Of a stretch of 64,000 nt of DNA, positions 19,503 through 30,288 are shown one piece after another. The notes under the pieces are model-generated. The model was given only the letters and a program-made list of their open reading frames with translations, was not told where the DNA came from and did not search any database. Origin of the DNA: Nitrobacter hamburgensis X14 (GTDB taxonomy: Bacteria; Pseudomonadota; Alphaproteobacteria; Rhizobiales; Xanthobacteraceae). A program made the translations under genes and the position numbers. The DNA lies in assembly GCF_000013885.1 (NCBI RefSeq), contig NC_007964.1:1102001-1166000 (forward strand), written 5' to 3'. Position 1 is the stretch's first letter. Every line of letters starts with the position of its first letter.

Positions 19503-21106
19503 GTCGGTCCCCTCGAATTGCCTGGCTCGATCGGAGACCCGAGAACCCCCCGGATATAGTTGTGAGGAGCGTGCAGCGATTGCGCCGTTGCCTGCATGAA
19601 GCGCATGATCGGGCCTGCCTCGACCGTCTGGATTGCGCAAAGCAGCAGGAGGGCCGCGACAGGCGCCATCTCGATAAGGCGCACGCGGGGTACGGTGCGA
19701 TCCGGTGAAGCCCAGAACGCACGGATGCCGGCGCGCGTCATGGCGATCAACGCCGCCAGTCCCGACACGATCAACAGCAGAAGAAAAATCCAACTGGAGA
19801 TCGGGATGGTGCTGATCGGAGAATTGAGCGCGGCCGTCAGGATCGCGAATTTGGCGACGAATCCGGAGAGAGGCGGCAGGCCCGAAATGACAAGGGCGCA
19901 GCCGATGAAGGCCAAACCAAGGATGCCGATCGTCGCCGGGATCGCGATGCCGGTTTCCTGAAAAATTTCCGGATCATCCTCGTCGCCATAGAGCTCCCGT
20001 GTCACCGCAAGCACGTCAGCACCGGGCTCGCGGCCGCGCTCGACGAGTTCGATGAGGAGAAAGAATGCACCCAGGCCGAGCGTCGAACTGATGAGGTAGA
20101 ACAGGGCAGCCCCGGTCACGCCGACCTGCTCCAGACCGATGGCGGCGAGTATCGTGCCGGAGGATACAAGCACCGAAAAGGCGGCGAGCCGCGGCATATC
20201 CTGCGAAGCGAGGCTTCCGATGGTGCCGAATGCCACGGTCGCCATGCCGCCCAGCAGCAGCCACTGGCTGCCGAATTGAGTCGACGCTCCCGCCTCGTCA
20301 CCGAACAAAAGCAGCGATAGCCGCAGGATGATGTAGGCGCCTACCTTCGTCAGCACGGCGAAAATCGCGGCCACGGGAGGCGGCGCGGCGGCATAGGTAC
20401 TGGGGAGCCAGAAGCACAGCGGCCACATTCCGGCCTTGACGAGGAACGCAACGCCCAGGATGCCGGCTCCCGCCTCCAGCAGTCCCCGATCCTCCGCGCG
20501 GATCGCCGGAATGCGTACGGCCAGATCCGCCATGTTGAGCGTGCCGGCCACACCGTAGATCAGACTGACTCCGATCAGAAACAACAGCGACGCCGCGAGG
20601 TTGACGACGATGTAATGCAATCCGGCCATAACCCTGGCAGATCCCGAGCCGTGCAGCGCCAGACCGTAGGACGCCGCGAGCAGGACCTCGACGAAAACGA
20701 ACAGGTTGAACAGATCGCCGGTGAGAAACGCGCCGTTGATGCCCATCAGCAGGAACTGAAACAGGGGATGGAAAAGCACCCCCGCGCGGTGCCAGCGCGC
20801 CAGCGAGAATACCGCCGCCGCCGCCGCGAGGAGACTGGTCAGCAGCAGCATGAGCGTGGCCAGCCGGTCCACGACGAGCACGATTGCGAACGGGGCGGGC
20901 CAGTCGCCCAGACGATAGACCCCGGCCAAGCCGGTCGGCGCGGCGTCGGCGGATCGCAGCAGCACAATGGAAATCACCACCAGTGCGAACGTGGTCGCAA
21001 GACTCAGCGCGGCGTTGAGGTCGCGGCGCTGCTCTCCTCCAAGCGCCAACATGATCGCGCCGGCGAGCAGCGGCAGCACGACCGGCGCGATCATCAGATG
21101 ATTCAC
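19499..21106 (-). CDS. mnhD: Mrp/Pha antiporter subunit D (NuoN/MrpD-like)
   Basis: 535 residues, about 14 helices, of the proton-conducting transporter family shared with complex I. The conserved core is LMGINGAFLTGDLFNLFVFVE (read around residue 125), the FLVKAGMWPLCFWLPSTYA lysine helix (about 240) and AAIFAVLTKVGAYIILR with the second key lysine. A third charged helix follows further on. It starts four bases inside the end of mnhC. Confidence 0.93.
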   Translation of the reverse strand: MNHLMIAPVVLPLLAGAIMLALGGEQRRDLNAALSLATTFALVVISIVLLRSADAAPTGLAGVYRLGDWPAPFAIVLVVDRLATLMLLLTSLLAAAAAVFSLARWHRAGVLFHPLFQFLLMGINGAFLTGDLFNLFVFVEVLLAASYGLALHGSGSARVMAGLHYIVVNLAASLLFLIGVSLIYGVAGTLNMADLAVRIPAIRAEDRGLLEAGAGILGVAFLVKAGMWPLCFWLPSTYAAAPPPVAAIFAVLTKVGAYIILRLSLLLFGDEAGASTQFGSQWLLLGGMATVAFGTIGSLASQDMPRLAAFSVLVSSGTILAAIGLEQVGVTGAALFYLISSTLGLGAFFLLIELVERGREPGADVLAVTRELYGDEDDPEIFQETGIAIPATIGILGLAFIGCALVISGLPPLSGFVAKFAILTAALNSPISTIPISSWIFLLLLIVSGLAALIAMTRAGIRAFWASPDRTVPRVRLIEMAPVAALLLLCAIQTVEAGPIMRFMQATAQSLHAPHNYIRGVLGSPIEPGNSRGPT

Positions 21107-21447
21107 GATCCCGGCTCCCGTCCGTCGACATGGTCGGTCCCCGTCAGACCACGTGATGCGAGCAGCACGACCAGAAATAGCGCAGTAGTCGCAAAGCTGA
21201 TGACGATTGCAGTCAGGACGAGTGCTTGCGGCAGCGGATCCGGCAGGCTGGCCGGATCACCGGCCGCATGTGAGTCCAGGATCGGAGCGGCATCGGTCCT
21301 CACTCGCCCCATCGCGATGATGAAAAGATTGACCGCATAAGAGAGCAGCGACAGGCCGATGATCACCTGGAACGTGCGCGATCGAAGCAGCAACCACACG
21401 CCCGAACCCGCAAGCACGCTGATGCCGAGAGCAAGTACGATCTCCAC
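21103..21447 (-). CDS. mnhC: Mrp/Pha antiporter subunit C (NuoK-like)
   Basis: 114 residues, three helices, with the NuoK/MnhC core VIIGLSLLSYAVNLFIIAMG and the PLPQALVLTAIVISFATTA segment of helix three. The start is a GTG at 21447 whose first base is the last base of the mnhAB stop. Confidence 0.92.
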   Translation of the reverse strand: MEIVLALGISVLAGSGVWLLLRSRTFQVIIGLSLLSYAVNLFIIAMGRVRTDAAPILDSHAAGDPASLPDPLPQALVLTAIVISFATTALFLVVLLASRGLTGTDHVDGREPGS

Positions 21448-24383
21448 TACTGCACCTCGGCCGTTGGAGACGCCGCGGGCGCTGCACGGCTGGCCGGGGC
21501 CCGGTGACTACGCACGGTCTGATGCGCGATCGCAATCAACATCAGGACCGTTGCGCCGACGACCAGCGCAAACACGCCAAGATCGAAGAGCAGCGCGCTT
21601 GCCAGCGGGACCGAGCCGATCCACGGGACCTCGAGGTAGGAGAATGACGTGCTCAGGAAAGGCCGTTCGAACAACCAGGCGCCCGCTCCGGCACAGGCCG
21701 CCAGGAGGAGGCCCGCGCCCATCCAATGCACAGGCAGGATGCGCAGATGCGCCTCCGTCCAGGCGGTTCCGCGGGCGATGTATTGGAGAATGAAGGCCAC
21801 CGCCATCGTGATGCCGGCGACGAATCCACCCCCGGGCAGGTCGTGCCCGCGCAGGAGAAGGAAAATCGCCGTCGCGCAAATCACCGGGAAAAGCATTGCC
21901 ATCATGAGCGCGGGGACGGACATGGCGCTCTTGAGCGTGTCACCCTTCTGACGGCTCGGTTGGGCCTCATCGTAGAGGTCCTGGCTGTGCTGCTGCTCCG
22001 GCACGGGAATGCTTTCGGCAGCAGGACGAAAACGCCGCAGCAATGCATAGACGGTCAGCGCGACGATGCCGAGCACCGTGATCTCGCCGAACGTGTCGAA
22101 CGCACGGAAGTCCACGAGGATGACGTTGACGATGTTGGTCCCGCCGCCCAGGGCGTAGGCGTTCTCGACAAAGAACCGCGCAATGCTGCTCGGCTCGGGG
22201 CGAGTCATGACCGCGTACGCCAGCACTCCCAACCCCCCTCCGGCAGCAGCCGCGATGCCGATGTCGCGGAACTGATACCAGCGGATGCCCGGTTCCGGCG
22301 AGCCGGCCGCATGGATTTTCTCGGCGCGTTTCGGCAGCCAGCGCAGCCCGAGCAGAAGCAGAACCGTGGTGACCGTCTCGACCACCAGCTGGGTCAGCGC
22401 CAGATCGGGGGCAGACAGCCACACGAAACTGACGCACGTCACCAGCCCGGCGCTGCCGACAAGGATGAGGGCCGCGAAGCGATGAAACTTGCCGTGGTAA
22501 GCTGCAGCCAGTGCGCAAGCGCCCCCTACGGCCCAGATCAGAGCAAACCCGACATCGAAAGCAGTTTGCGTCATTCCCCAGGAGCCGATCCCTTGCGTGA
22601 ACACTGGCGCCAGGCCGACCAGCAACGCTGCGCAAATCAGCAACCGCAACTGCGGTTGCAAGCGGCGCGTGCCAAGCAGTACCTCCAGCCGTCTAGCGAA
22701 CTGCCACGAGACGGCGACGAGCACGCGGTCGAAAATGCGCTGACCCTTGATGTGGCGCAGTAGCGGCGGTCCTTCAGTGACGAGCAAATATGAGCGCAGC
22801 ATCAGGTAGATGGCTATGCCACCGGAAATCGCGACCAGGCTCATCAGGAACTCGGGAGTGAAGCCATGCCAGACTGCAAGGCTATACTTCGGAATAGCGT
22901 CGCCGAGGACGGCGTGGAGCGCGGTCGTGAGCAAAGGACCGATGGTAAGGCCGGGGACGATGCCGACGAGAAGACACGCGAGGACGAGAAGCCCGGCGGG
23001 GAAGCGCATCAGGAACGGCGGTTCATGCGGCGTGCGCGGCAGATCCTGCGGCGGTGGACCGAAAAACACCTCGGCTATGAACCGCAGCGAGTAAGCGACC
23101 GTGAACATGCTGGCCATCGTGACGATATAGGGCAGCGCCTGATCCAGCAGCGAGTTGTCGTGCGTTTCGATGGTCTCGGCAAAAAACATCTCCTTGGACA
23201 AGAACCCGTTCAACAGGGGGACGCCAGCCATGGCGGCGGCAGCGACCATCGCGAGCGTTGCCGTGATCGGCATGAAGCGCCGCAGGCCGCTCAGGCGGCG
23301 CAAGTCGCGGGTGCCGCTTTCGTGGTCGATGATCCCGGCCGCCATGAACAGCGACGCCTTGAATGTCGCATGGTTCATGATGTGAAAGATGGCGGCGACC
23401 TGCCCGAGCGGTGAGTCGAGGCCGATGAGCAGAGTGATCAGTCCGAGATGACTGATGGTCGAGTAGGCGAGCAGCCCTTTCAGATCCTGCTGGAAAAGAG
23501 CAATGAACGCGCCGAGGATGAAACTGATAAGTCCTGCAGAACCCACGAGCCACAACCACTCGTTTGTTCCGCCCAGCGCAGGCCAGAGCCGCACCAGAAG
23601 GAACACTCCGCCTTTGACCATGGTGGCGGAATGTAGGTAGGCCGAAACGGGTGTCGGCGCCGCCATCGCCTGCGGCAGCCAGAAATGGAACGGGAACTGC
23701 GCGCTTTTCGTCAAGGCTCCGATCAGAATGAGGACGAGCGTCGGGATGTAGAGCGGATGCGAACGGATCGTGGCGCCAGACGCCAGAACCCGATCGAGGT
23801 CGTAGCTGCCGACGATATGTCCCAGAATCAGGATGCCGGCGAACAGGCAAAACCCGCCGAGCGACGTTACGATCAGCGCTATGCGTGCGCCATCCCGCGC
23901 CTGCGCGGTCTGGTGCCAATAGCTGATCAGCAGAAAGGAAAAGAGGCTGGTCAACTCCCAGAAGAAGACCAGCTGGATCAGGTTGCCCGAGAGTACGATG
24001 CCGAGCATCGCACCCATGAAGGCGAGCAGGAATGAGAAGAAGCGCGGCACGGGATCGGCGGGGGACATGTAGTACCGGGCGTACAGCACCACCAGGAACC
24101 CGATGCTGGTAATCAGTGCGGCGAGCACCCAGGCGAAACCGTCCATCCTCAGAGAGAAATAGAGGCCGAGTTCCGGCACCCATTCCACGGTATGCCGGAT
24201 GACCCCGCCGTTGGCGATGCGGGGGTAGCTCGCGGCCAGGAGCACCAGACTGATGAGCGCAACTGCGCCCGCCAGCCAGGCTTCGGCATTGCGGGCATTG
24301 GCCTGAAGGAGCGCGGCAAGACAGCTCCCGGCGAAGGGAAGCGCGAGAACGACGATGAGGATCGTTTCATATGACATCGTCAT
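21447..24383 (-). CDS. mnhA: Fused Mrp/Pha antiporter subunits A and B
   Basis: 978 residues. The N-terminal NuoL-like MrpA part (to about 780) has about 20 helices, including LVFFWELTSLFSFLLISYWH, LTKSAQFPFHFWLPQAM, SAYLHSATMVKGGVFLL and a GVPLLNGFLSKEMFF segment. The C-terminal part (about 830-960) is a MrpB domain (DLPGGGFVAGITMAVAFILQ). The A-B fusion is the form typical of rhizobial pha loci. It leads the operon A/B-C-D-E-F-G, whose genes all overlap. The complex exchanges monovalent cations for protons and supports pH and salt tolerance; Na+ versus K+ preference cannot be read from sequence. The start at 24383 is chosen for AAAGG six bases upstream. Confidence 0.94.
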   Translation of the reverse strand: MTMSYETILIVVLALPFAGSCLAALLQANARNAEAWLAGAVALISLVLLAASYPRIANGGVIRHTVEWVPELGLYFSLRMDGFAWVLAALITSIGFLVVLYARYYMSPADPVPRFFSFLLAFMGAMLGIVLSGNLIQLVFFWELTSLFSFLLISYWHQTAQARDGARIALIVTSLGGFCLFAGILILGHIVGSYDLDRVLASGATIRSHPLYIPTLVLILIGALTKSAQFPFHFWLPQAMAAPTPVSAYLHSATMVKGGVFLLVRLWPALGGTNEWLWLVGSAGLISFILGAFIALFQQDLKGLLAYSTISHLGLITLLIGLDSPLGQVAAIFHIMNHATFKASLFMAAGIIDHESGTRDLRRLSGLRRFMPITATLAMVAAAAMAGVPLLNGFLSKEMFFAETIETHDNSLLDQALPYIVTMASMFTVAYSLRFIAEVFFGPPPQDLPRTPHEPPFLMRFPAGLLVLACLLVGIVPGLTIGPLLTTALHAVLGDAIPKYSLAVWHGFTPEFLMSLVAISGGIAIYLMLRSYLLVTEGPPLLRHIKGQRIFDRVLVAVSWQFARRLEVLLGTRRLQPQLRLLICAALLVGLAPVFTQGIGSWGMTQTAFDVGFALIWAVGGACALAAAYHGKFHRFAALILVGSAGLVTCVSFVWLSAPDLALTQLVVETVTTVLLLLGLRWLPKRAEKIHAAGSPEPGIRWYQFRDIGIAAAAGGGLGVLAYAVMTRPEPSSIARFFVENAYALGGGTNIVNVILVDFRAFDTFGEITVLGIVALTVYALLRRFRPAAESIPVPEQQHSQDLYDEAQPSRQKGDTLKSAMSVPALMMAMLFPVICATAIFLLLRGHDLPGGGFVAGITMAVAFILQYIARGTAWTEAHLRILPVHWMGAGLLLAACAGAGAWLFERPFLSTSFSYLEVPWIGSVPLASALLFDLGVFALVVGATVLMLIAIAHQTVRSHRAPASRAAPAASPTAEVQ

Positions 24384-24760
24384 TCGTGACCTTTTCGGGA
24401 AGAAAACTCCAGCGGTTATGGCGTCCAAGATATGGTCGATTTGTAGGTGACAAGGCAAGCTGGCGTCGAGTCGCGGGCAAGCCAGTGCCTGGCGAAGCGA
24501 TCGGTATGAAGAAGGCGGCCGGGGGCGCCATTGCCCGCGAGATCGCCATCATCCTTCCCGGCAGCTTGCTGAAAAACCAAGGAAGTTTTGGTATTTTCTT
24601 TTTTTGCGGGTCGTTGCTCGATGGGTGCGATGGCTTTGAGGGCGTGACCTCACGGCGGGTCGCCGCGCTACGCCACGACCGGATCAGAGCGCCCTGGAGC
24701 GTCGCGCATTCGCGGGCATGTCTTCACTGACAGTGGGGAGCGAATGACAAAGTCACCCCA
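24384..24760. other. Intergenic region with a repeat copy
   Basis: 377 bp between the antiporter operon's start and the end of the autotransporter gene. It holds the antiporter promoter region and the 33-bp repeat at 24566-24598. No conserved ORF is seen. Confidence 0.4.
24566..24598. repeat. 33-bp repeated motif, copy 2
   Basis: Matches 66-98 at 31 of 33 positions, same orientation; flanking sequence is unrelated apart from a T-rich run right after it here. Confidence 0.6.
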
Positions 24761-27700
24761 CTAAAATTTGGCGCCGAATCGCAGCGCGAAGTTGTGGGCC
24801 TGGGTCTTTCCTTCAAAGCCGAGCGCGGTGGTGTAGTCGAAGCCGAGCGTGGCGCCGTTGCCGACAGTGGCGTCGAAGCCGAGACCGACCGCGACGTAAT
24901 CTCGGGTGAAGGCGTCAATGTTCAGCGCATAGGGCAAGCCGTTCTTGAGGTCGGCATAGCCCATGCTCGCCCAGCTCGAGCCGGAAAAATCGTGGGTGTA
25001 TTCGAGCCGGCCGCGCGTTTTGAACAAGCCCCAGTCTTGTGGGAAGGCGTATTCGGCGCGCAGGCCCGCGACCCCCGCCAGCATGTTCATGCGCTGGTCG
25101 CCGAAGGTGAGGTCGTAAAGCGGCGCGCCGCTTTCCGTAAAGGCATTCAGTTGCGTCCACGCCGCCTCGATGCGGCCGTAAGGCGACACAAGGAAACGGA
25201 CGCCCTTGTATTCGTAGCCGGTGCTGAGCGAGCCGAACGCCTGGTTGCCCGACCGGTCGCCGCTCGAGAAGCCGCTCGTGGACGTGACGAAACGCCTGCT
25301 GCCGAAGTCCAGCGCGCTGTAGCCGAGCAGGCCGTCAACGAACACATTGCTGCGCGGATGGTAGCTGCCATAGAGCGCGGTGCTGAACGCCTGGCCGTTG
25401 CTCTGCGTGCCGTTGGTGCCGACATCGACGGTATCGCGTCCGTAGCCAAGGCCGATACCTGCGGTGAAGCTGGGCGAGAACCGGTAATCCGCGCCGCCGC
25501 TGACGCCGATCAGCGTATGGCCGAGATCGATATTGTATCTGTTCGATGTGCCGAAGTTGACGAAGCCGCCGGCCCAGAAGGCGAGATCGCTCGGCGATCC
25601 GCTCTTGGGCGGAGGTGTTTTTCCGGAAAGCCTTCTTGAATCCCCGGCATCGTTCGGCGCGTAGGCGAACGCATTGCGGGTCGGATCGGATGGCCTGGTT
25701 TCCCGAGCATAGCCCAGCGCGTTGGGATCGGTCGGGTCTTGAGGGACGCCGAGCCGCACGTTCATCGAGGTCGCTTCACGGCTTGAATCGTCGTGAAGCT
25801 GTTCGAGCCGGTCGCGGAAGTTGGTGATTTGCGATTTCGCGAAACGCTGGGCGCTCTGGGCCTGGGCGTTGAGCAACCCGATCACCTCCCGGTCGCGCGA
25901 GGGGTCCGGGCGCGTAACGACGGTGAACGTCACCGTGCCGGGCGCGGACGTGCCCGATGCATTCGAAAGCGTATAGCGGACGACGACGGTCGAAGCAGCC
26001 GTGAGCGCCGAAGCATAGACAAGCTGCCACTGCGCGCCGTTCTGCACGATGCTCGCCGTGCCGTCTGAGGTCGGCGGTGGGGTGCCACCGTGGCCGCGGT
26101 GAAGGGACCCCCGGTCGCTCCCTGCGTCAAATTCACCGTGCCCGATGCGCCGGCAGTGAGTTGGAGCGTATGGCTTGTGACCGTCGGCAAGGGAGCAGAA
26201 TAGGTGAAGCCGTTCGGCAGGTTGGCGTTGCCGCCGGGTGCGGTCACCGCAATCGCGACCGCACCGGCGGTCGTGCGCGCCGGCGTCGCTGCATTGATGG
26301 TGGTGCCGCTGACGACGGTGAAGCTCGTTGCCGCCGCGCCGGCGAACGTCACAGCCGTCGCGCCGGTGAAGCCGGTGCCGGTGATGGTCACCGCCGTGCC
26401 GCCGGCTGTGGAGCCTGAGTTCGGTGTGACGCCGGAGATCGTCGGGGCCGGAACCGCATAGGTGAAGCCGTTCGGAAGTGAGGCGTTGCCGCCGGGGGCG
26501 GTCACCGCGACCGCGACCGCACCGGCGGCCGTGTGCGCCGGCGTCGTTGCATTGATGGTGGTGCCGCTGACGACGGTGAAGCTCGTTGCCGCCGCGCCGG
26601 CGAACGTCACAGCCGTCGCGCCGGTGAAGCCGGTGCCGGTGATGGTCACCGCCGTGCCGCCGGCTGTGGAGCCTGAGTTCGGTGTGACGCCGGAGATCGT
26701 CGGGGCCGGAACCGCATAGGTGAAGCCGTTCGGAAGTGAGGCGTTGCCGCCGGGGGCGGTCACCGCGACCGCGACCGCACCGGCGGCCGTGTGCGCCGGC
26801 GTCGTTGCATTGATGGTGGTGCCGCTGACGACGGTGAAACTCGTGGCTGCCGCGCCGTCGAACGTCACAGCCGTTGCCCCGATGAAGTTGGTGCTGGTGA
26901 TGGTCACCGCCGTGCCGCCGGCTGTGGAGCCTGAGTTCGGTGCGACCCCGGAGACCGTCGGGGCCGGAGCCACATAGGTGAAGCCGTTCGGAAGTGAGGC
27001 GTTGCCGCCGGGGGCGGTCACCGCGACCGCGACCGCACCGGCGGCCGCGTGCGCCGGTGTCGTTGCATTGATGGTGGTGCCGTTGACGACGGTGAAACTC
27101 GTGGCTGCCGCGCCGTCGAACGTCACAGCCGTTGCCCCGGCGAAGTTGGTGCCGGTGATGGTCACCGCCGTGCCGCCGGCTGTGGAGCCTGAGTTCGGTG
27201 CGACCGAGGCAACAGTCGGGGCGGCGACGGGATTGATCGTCACCGTCACATTGGCCGGCGCCGAGCTGAACGGCGCCGCAGGGCCGGTCGAACTGTCTTT
27301 TGCCGTAACGGTGAAGCTGTACGTACCCGCCGTCGTCGGTGTGCCGCTCAGGGTGCCGTTTCCGCTCAACGTGATGTTTGCCGGTAGAGTGCCCGATGCC
27401 AGCGCATAGGTGTAGGACGCCGCGCCGCCGCTCGCGCCGGCGATGGACTGGCTGTAGGCCGCGCCCACGGTCCCGGCAGGCGGGTTGGCCGGGCTGTATG
27501 TGATGGTCGGCGGCGACACCGTGATCGTCACGGTCGCCGGCGCGGAGGTGCCGCTGGCGTTGGTGGCGGTGTAGTTGAAGCTGTCCGGACCGGCATAGCC
27601 GGCGTTCGGCTTATAGGTGATCGACGTGCCGGTGGGCACGGCCATGCCGTGCGATGCCGCCATAGCGATCGCAACCGATGTTGCCGCGCCGCCAGTGATG

Positions 27701-29208
27701 TTCAGCGTGATCGGGTTAGCGCCGCTGCCGTAGCCCACCGTAGCGCTGACCGCGCCGACGGTCGGGGCGGCGGCGGGATTGATGGTCACCGTCACATTGG
27801 CGGGTGCCGATGAAAACGGGCCCCCGGCCGAACTGTCTGTCGCCTTGACACTGAAGGTGGATCCCGACGCGGTCGGCGTGCCGTGCAGTGTGCCGTCAGC
27901 GTCCAGTGTCAGCCCAAGCGGCAGGGACCCGCTCGTCACGGCATAGGTATAGGGCGCCGCGCCGCCGCTCGCCCCGGCGATGGACTGACTGTAGGCCACG
28001 CCCACGGTCCCGGCAGGCGGGTTGGCCGGAGTGTAGGTGATAGTGGGCGGCGACACTGTGATCGTCACCATCGCCGCCGCGGACGTGCCGGCTCCGTTGC
28101 TGGCGGTGTAGGTGAAGGTGTCCGGACCGGCATAGCCGGCGGTCGGCGTATAGGTGATCGAGGTGCCGCTGGCCGTGGCCGTGCCGTGCGATGCCACCGT
28201 ACCGATTGCAACAGATGTTGCCGCGCCGCCAGTGATGTTCAGCGTGATCGGGTTAGCGCCGCTGCCGTAGCCTACTGTGGCGCTGACCAGATTTGCCACT
28301 GGCGGCACGTTCTGCACCGTGATGGCGGTGCTGATCACCTTGAAATAGGGTCCCGGCGACGACCCGCCCAGGTTAGGGCTGCTGTCGGTCACGAGGAGAG
28401 TGAAAGCATATGTGTTCGCCGCAGTCGGTGTGCCGCTGATCACGCCGCCCGCCAGCGAGAGGCCCGGTGGCAGCGCGCCGCTCTGGATTGAGAAAGTATA
28501 GGGCGCCAGCGCGCCAGACGCAGACAGGGCGTGACTGTAGAACGTGTTCAGGTTGGCGTTGGGCGGGGCTGCAATCGTGATCCCGGAGGACGGGTTGGGC
28601 ACGATCAGTGTGTAGGACTTTGTCGCCGTCAGGCTGGCATTGTCAGTCACGGTGAACGTGGCTGAATAGGAGCCAGCTTGGTTGGGCGTGCCCGAGATGG
28701 TGGTGCCGGTAAAACTCAAACCCGGCGGCAGCGAGCCGCCGGTCAGAGAAAAACCATAGGGCGCCGTGCCGCCGCTCGCGCTCAACGTCTGGTTATAGGA
28801 CGTGCCAACGTTCGGCGTCGGCAGCGAAGAGGGCGAGACAGTGATCGGGCTGGTGGCGGCCGCGATCGCAACATTGACGGTGAAGGAATGAGCACTTGCA
28901 TCTTCGACAATGAAGGTGTCGGTGAGCGCACCGTCTCCGTTGTTGGTGTAGGTGATGATCCCGGCATTCGAATTCACGCTCACCGCGCCGTGCTGCGGAA
29001 ATGTCGTGCTTCCGTGTGGATAGGGATTGAGGCCATAGGTATCGCAGAGATCGCCGAGGGTAACGGTTATCGTGCCGCCGGATGCCATCGGGGAGGTCGC
29101 GGGCGAGGTGTGCGAATCGGGCACGTCGAAGGTGCCGCACGCGGCGTGGGCAGCATTCGGCAGTAGCACCACCACCAGAGCAAATATCGCGAGCCAAACG
29201 CGTGGCAT
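24761..29208 (-). pseudogene. Autotransporter with Ig-like/IPT repeats, frame-interrupted
   Basis: A secreted-adhesin-type gene in two frames. From ATG 29208 a signal peptide (PRVWLAIFALVVVLLPNAAHA) leads into about 1040 residues of bacterial Ig-like units: putative-Ig (He_PIG) repeats such as SGGTAPYGFSLTGGSLPPGL, two cadherin-like SATVGYGSGANPITLNITGG units, then four tandem 86-residue IPT/TIG repeats (PNSGSTAGGTAVTIT). After PFTAATVA the frame is lost at about 26086. The next frame resumes TPPPTSDGTASIVQNGAQW and carries a helical linker (about 25800-25870) and a beta-barrel of about 270 residues ending FALRFGAKF, a typical autotransporter translocator. One base appears missing beside a run of G (26080-26083). 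Joined length is about 1480 residues. Upstream in-frame starts at 29271 and 29409 are possible. Confidence 0.8.
26195..27226 (-). repeat. Four tandem 258-bp IPT/TIG repeats
   Basis: Four consecutive 258-bp units encode 86-residue IPT domains inside the autotransporter. The second and third units from the 3' side are identical for well over 150 bp (for example around 26310-26470 against 26568-26728), pointing to recent duplication or gene conversion. Confidence 0.85.
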
Positions 29209-29723
29209 GTGGACGAGCCGCGCCCGCGCCGGGGCAAACGACCGATGACGGAGAGTCTTCCCCGCCACCATTGCGTGCGCCAAATAGACTGCCCACGCCC
29301 GTACGGCCGACGAGGCCGCGCCAAGCAGTGCTATCAAGCCCGGAAAACACGAGACGCAATCGCCCGCCGCCCGCGACAAGCCGAGGTGTTGCGATCGATC
29401 GTGAATCATTGCCCCACCCCTGCCCGCACCGCAGGCGCCGCACTGAGGGAGGCATTGGGCGAATGTCCGCTGCAATCGTGGGACGATCAGCTCAACACCG
29501 ACCGGACCACGCTGTGTTGCGGTCCATCCAAGGTCGGCCTCCTCACGAGACGCGTGGCGGTTGTACACAAACCAAACATCAATTCAAAGCAGTTCTCGCG
29601 CATTTGTAGCAATATCCAGAGGACAAACGTTGCGCTTGCACGGTTCCCGCATTTGCGCCAAAACTGCCGAAGCGCGTTGGCGCGCATGTGCGGATCGGAT
29701 CGCCAATGCGCGGGGAGGGCGGC
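29209..29723. other. Region between divergent surface-protein genes
   Basis: 515 bp between the leftward autotransporter and the first rightward tail-collar gene. The autotransporter frame stays open to 29568, so its N-terminus could be longer. Otherwise I see no gene; both promoters should lie here. Confidence 0.4.
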
Positions 29724-30254
29724 ATGTCTGATATGTTCGTTGGCCAGGTGTTGCCGGTTGGATTTCCGTTCGCGCCGCGCGGCCTCGCCAAATGCGACGG
29801 TCAGATCCTGCCGATCGCGCAGAACCAGGCCCTGTTCAGTCTGTTGGGCACGGTCTATGGCGGCAACGGGACAACGACGTTCGCCCTTCCGGACCTGCGC
29901 GGACGCGTACCGGTGGGCTTCGGTCCCTCCGCCGATCCGGGTTGGCCGATTTCCCCCTACGAGCTTGGCGAAAAGGCCGGCACGGGAACCGTCATGCTGA
30001 CCATCGCGCAACTGCCATCGCACGCCCATCAATGCGGCGGCACCACCACCACAGGCGACAAAGGCAATCCAACCAACGCGCTCTACGGGGCAAACAGCGC
30101 GCCGATCTACGGTACCGCCGGAACCGGCGAAGTCACCCTGTCCGGGGGGACCATTGCGCGCGTCGGCGGCAATCTGGCGCACGACAACATGCAGCCTTTT
30201 GCCGCCATCAACTTCTGCATCGCGCTGACGGGAATATACCCCTCCCGAAATTGA
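29724..30254 (+). CDS. Tail-collar / microcystin-dependent-type protein 1
   Basis: 176 residues, one phage tail collar domain. Seen: FVGQVLPVGFPFAPRGLAKC at the start, DGQILPIAQNQALFSLLGTV, YGGNGTTTFALPDLRGRVP, LPSHAHQC and the terminal PFAAINFCIALTGIYPSRN. These blocks are the signature of MdpB-like proteins, found as groups of two or three paralogues in many bacteria outside any prophage. GGGAGGGCGGC precedes the ATG at 29724. There are two more paralogues downstream; this one forms the first gene of the set. Its role is unknown; the fold is that of a fibre tip or collar. Confidence 0.9.
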   Translation: MSDMFVGQVLPVGFPFAPRGLAKCDGQILPIAQNQALFSLLGTVYGGNGTTTFALPDLRGRVPVGFGPSADPGWPISPYELGEKAGTGTVMLTIAQLPSHAHQCGGTTTTGDKGNPTNALYGANSAPIYGTAGTGEVTLSGGTIARVGGNLAHDNMQPFAAINFCIALTGIYPSRN

Positions 30255-30288
30255 CACGCTGACGTTCAACCGATCGGAGGTCGGACTA

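Noticed and set aside
21726..22763. 345-codon plus-strand frame over mnhA
   Set aside because: Gln/Arg/Asp-rich antisense shadow of a membrane protein gene.
26204..27409. Four regularly spaced short plus-strand frames of 85 codons
   Set aside because: They merely reflect the 258-bp repeats of the autotransporter gene on the other strand.
29487..30269. 260-codon minus-strand frame over the first tail-collar gene
   Set aside because: The plus strand has all tail-collar blocks and a good ribosome site; the minus frame has none.
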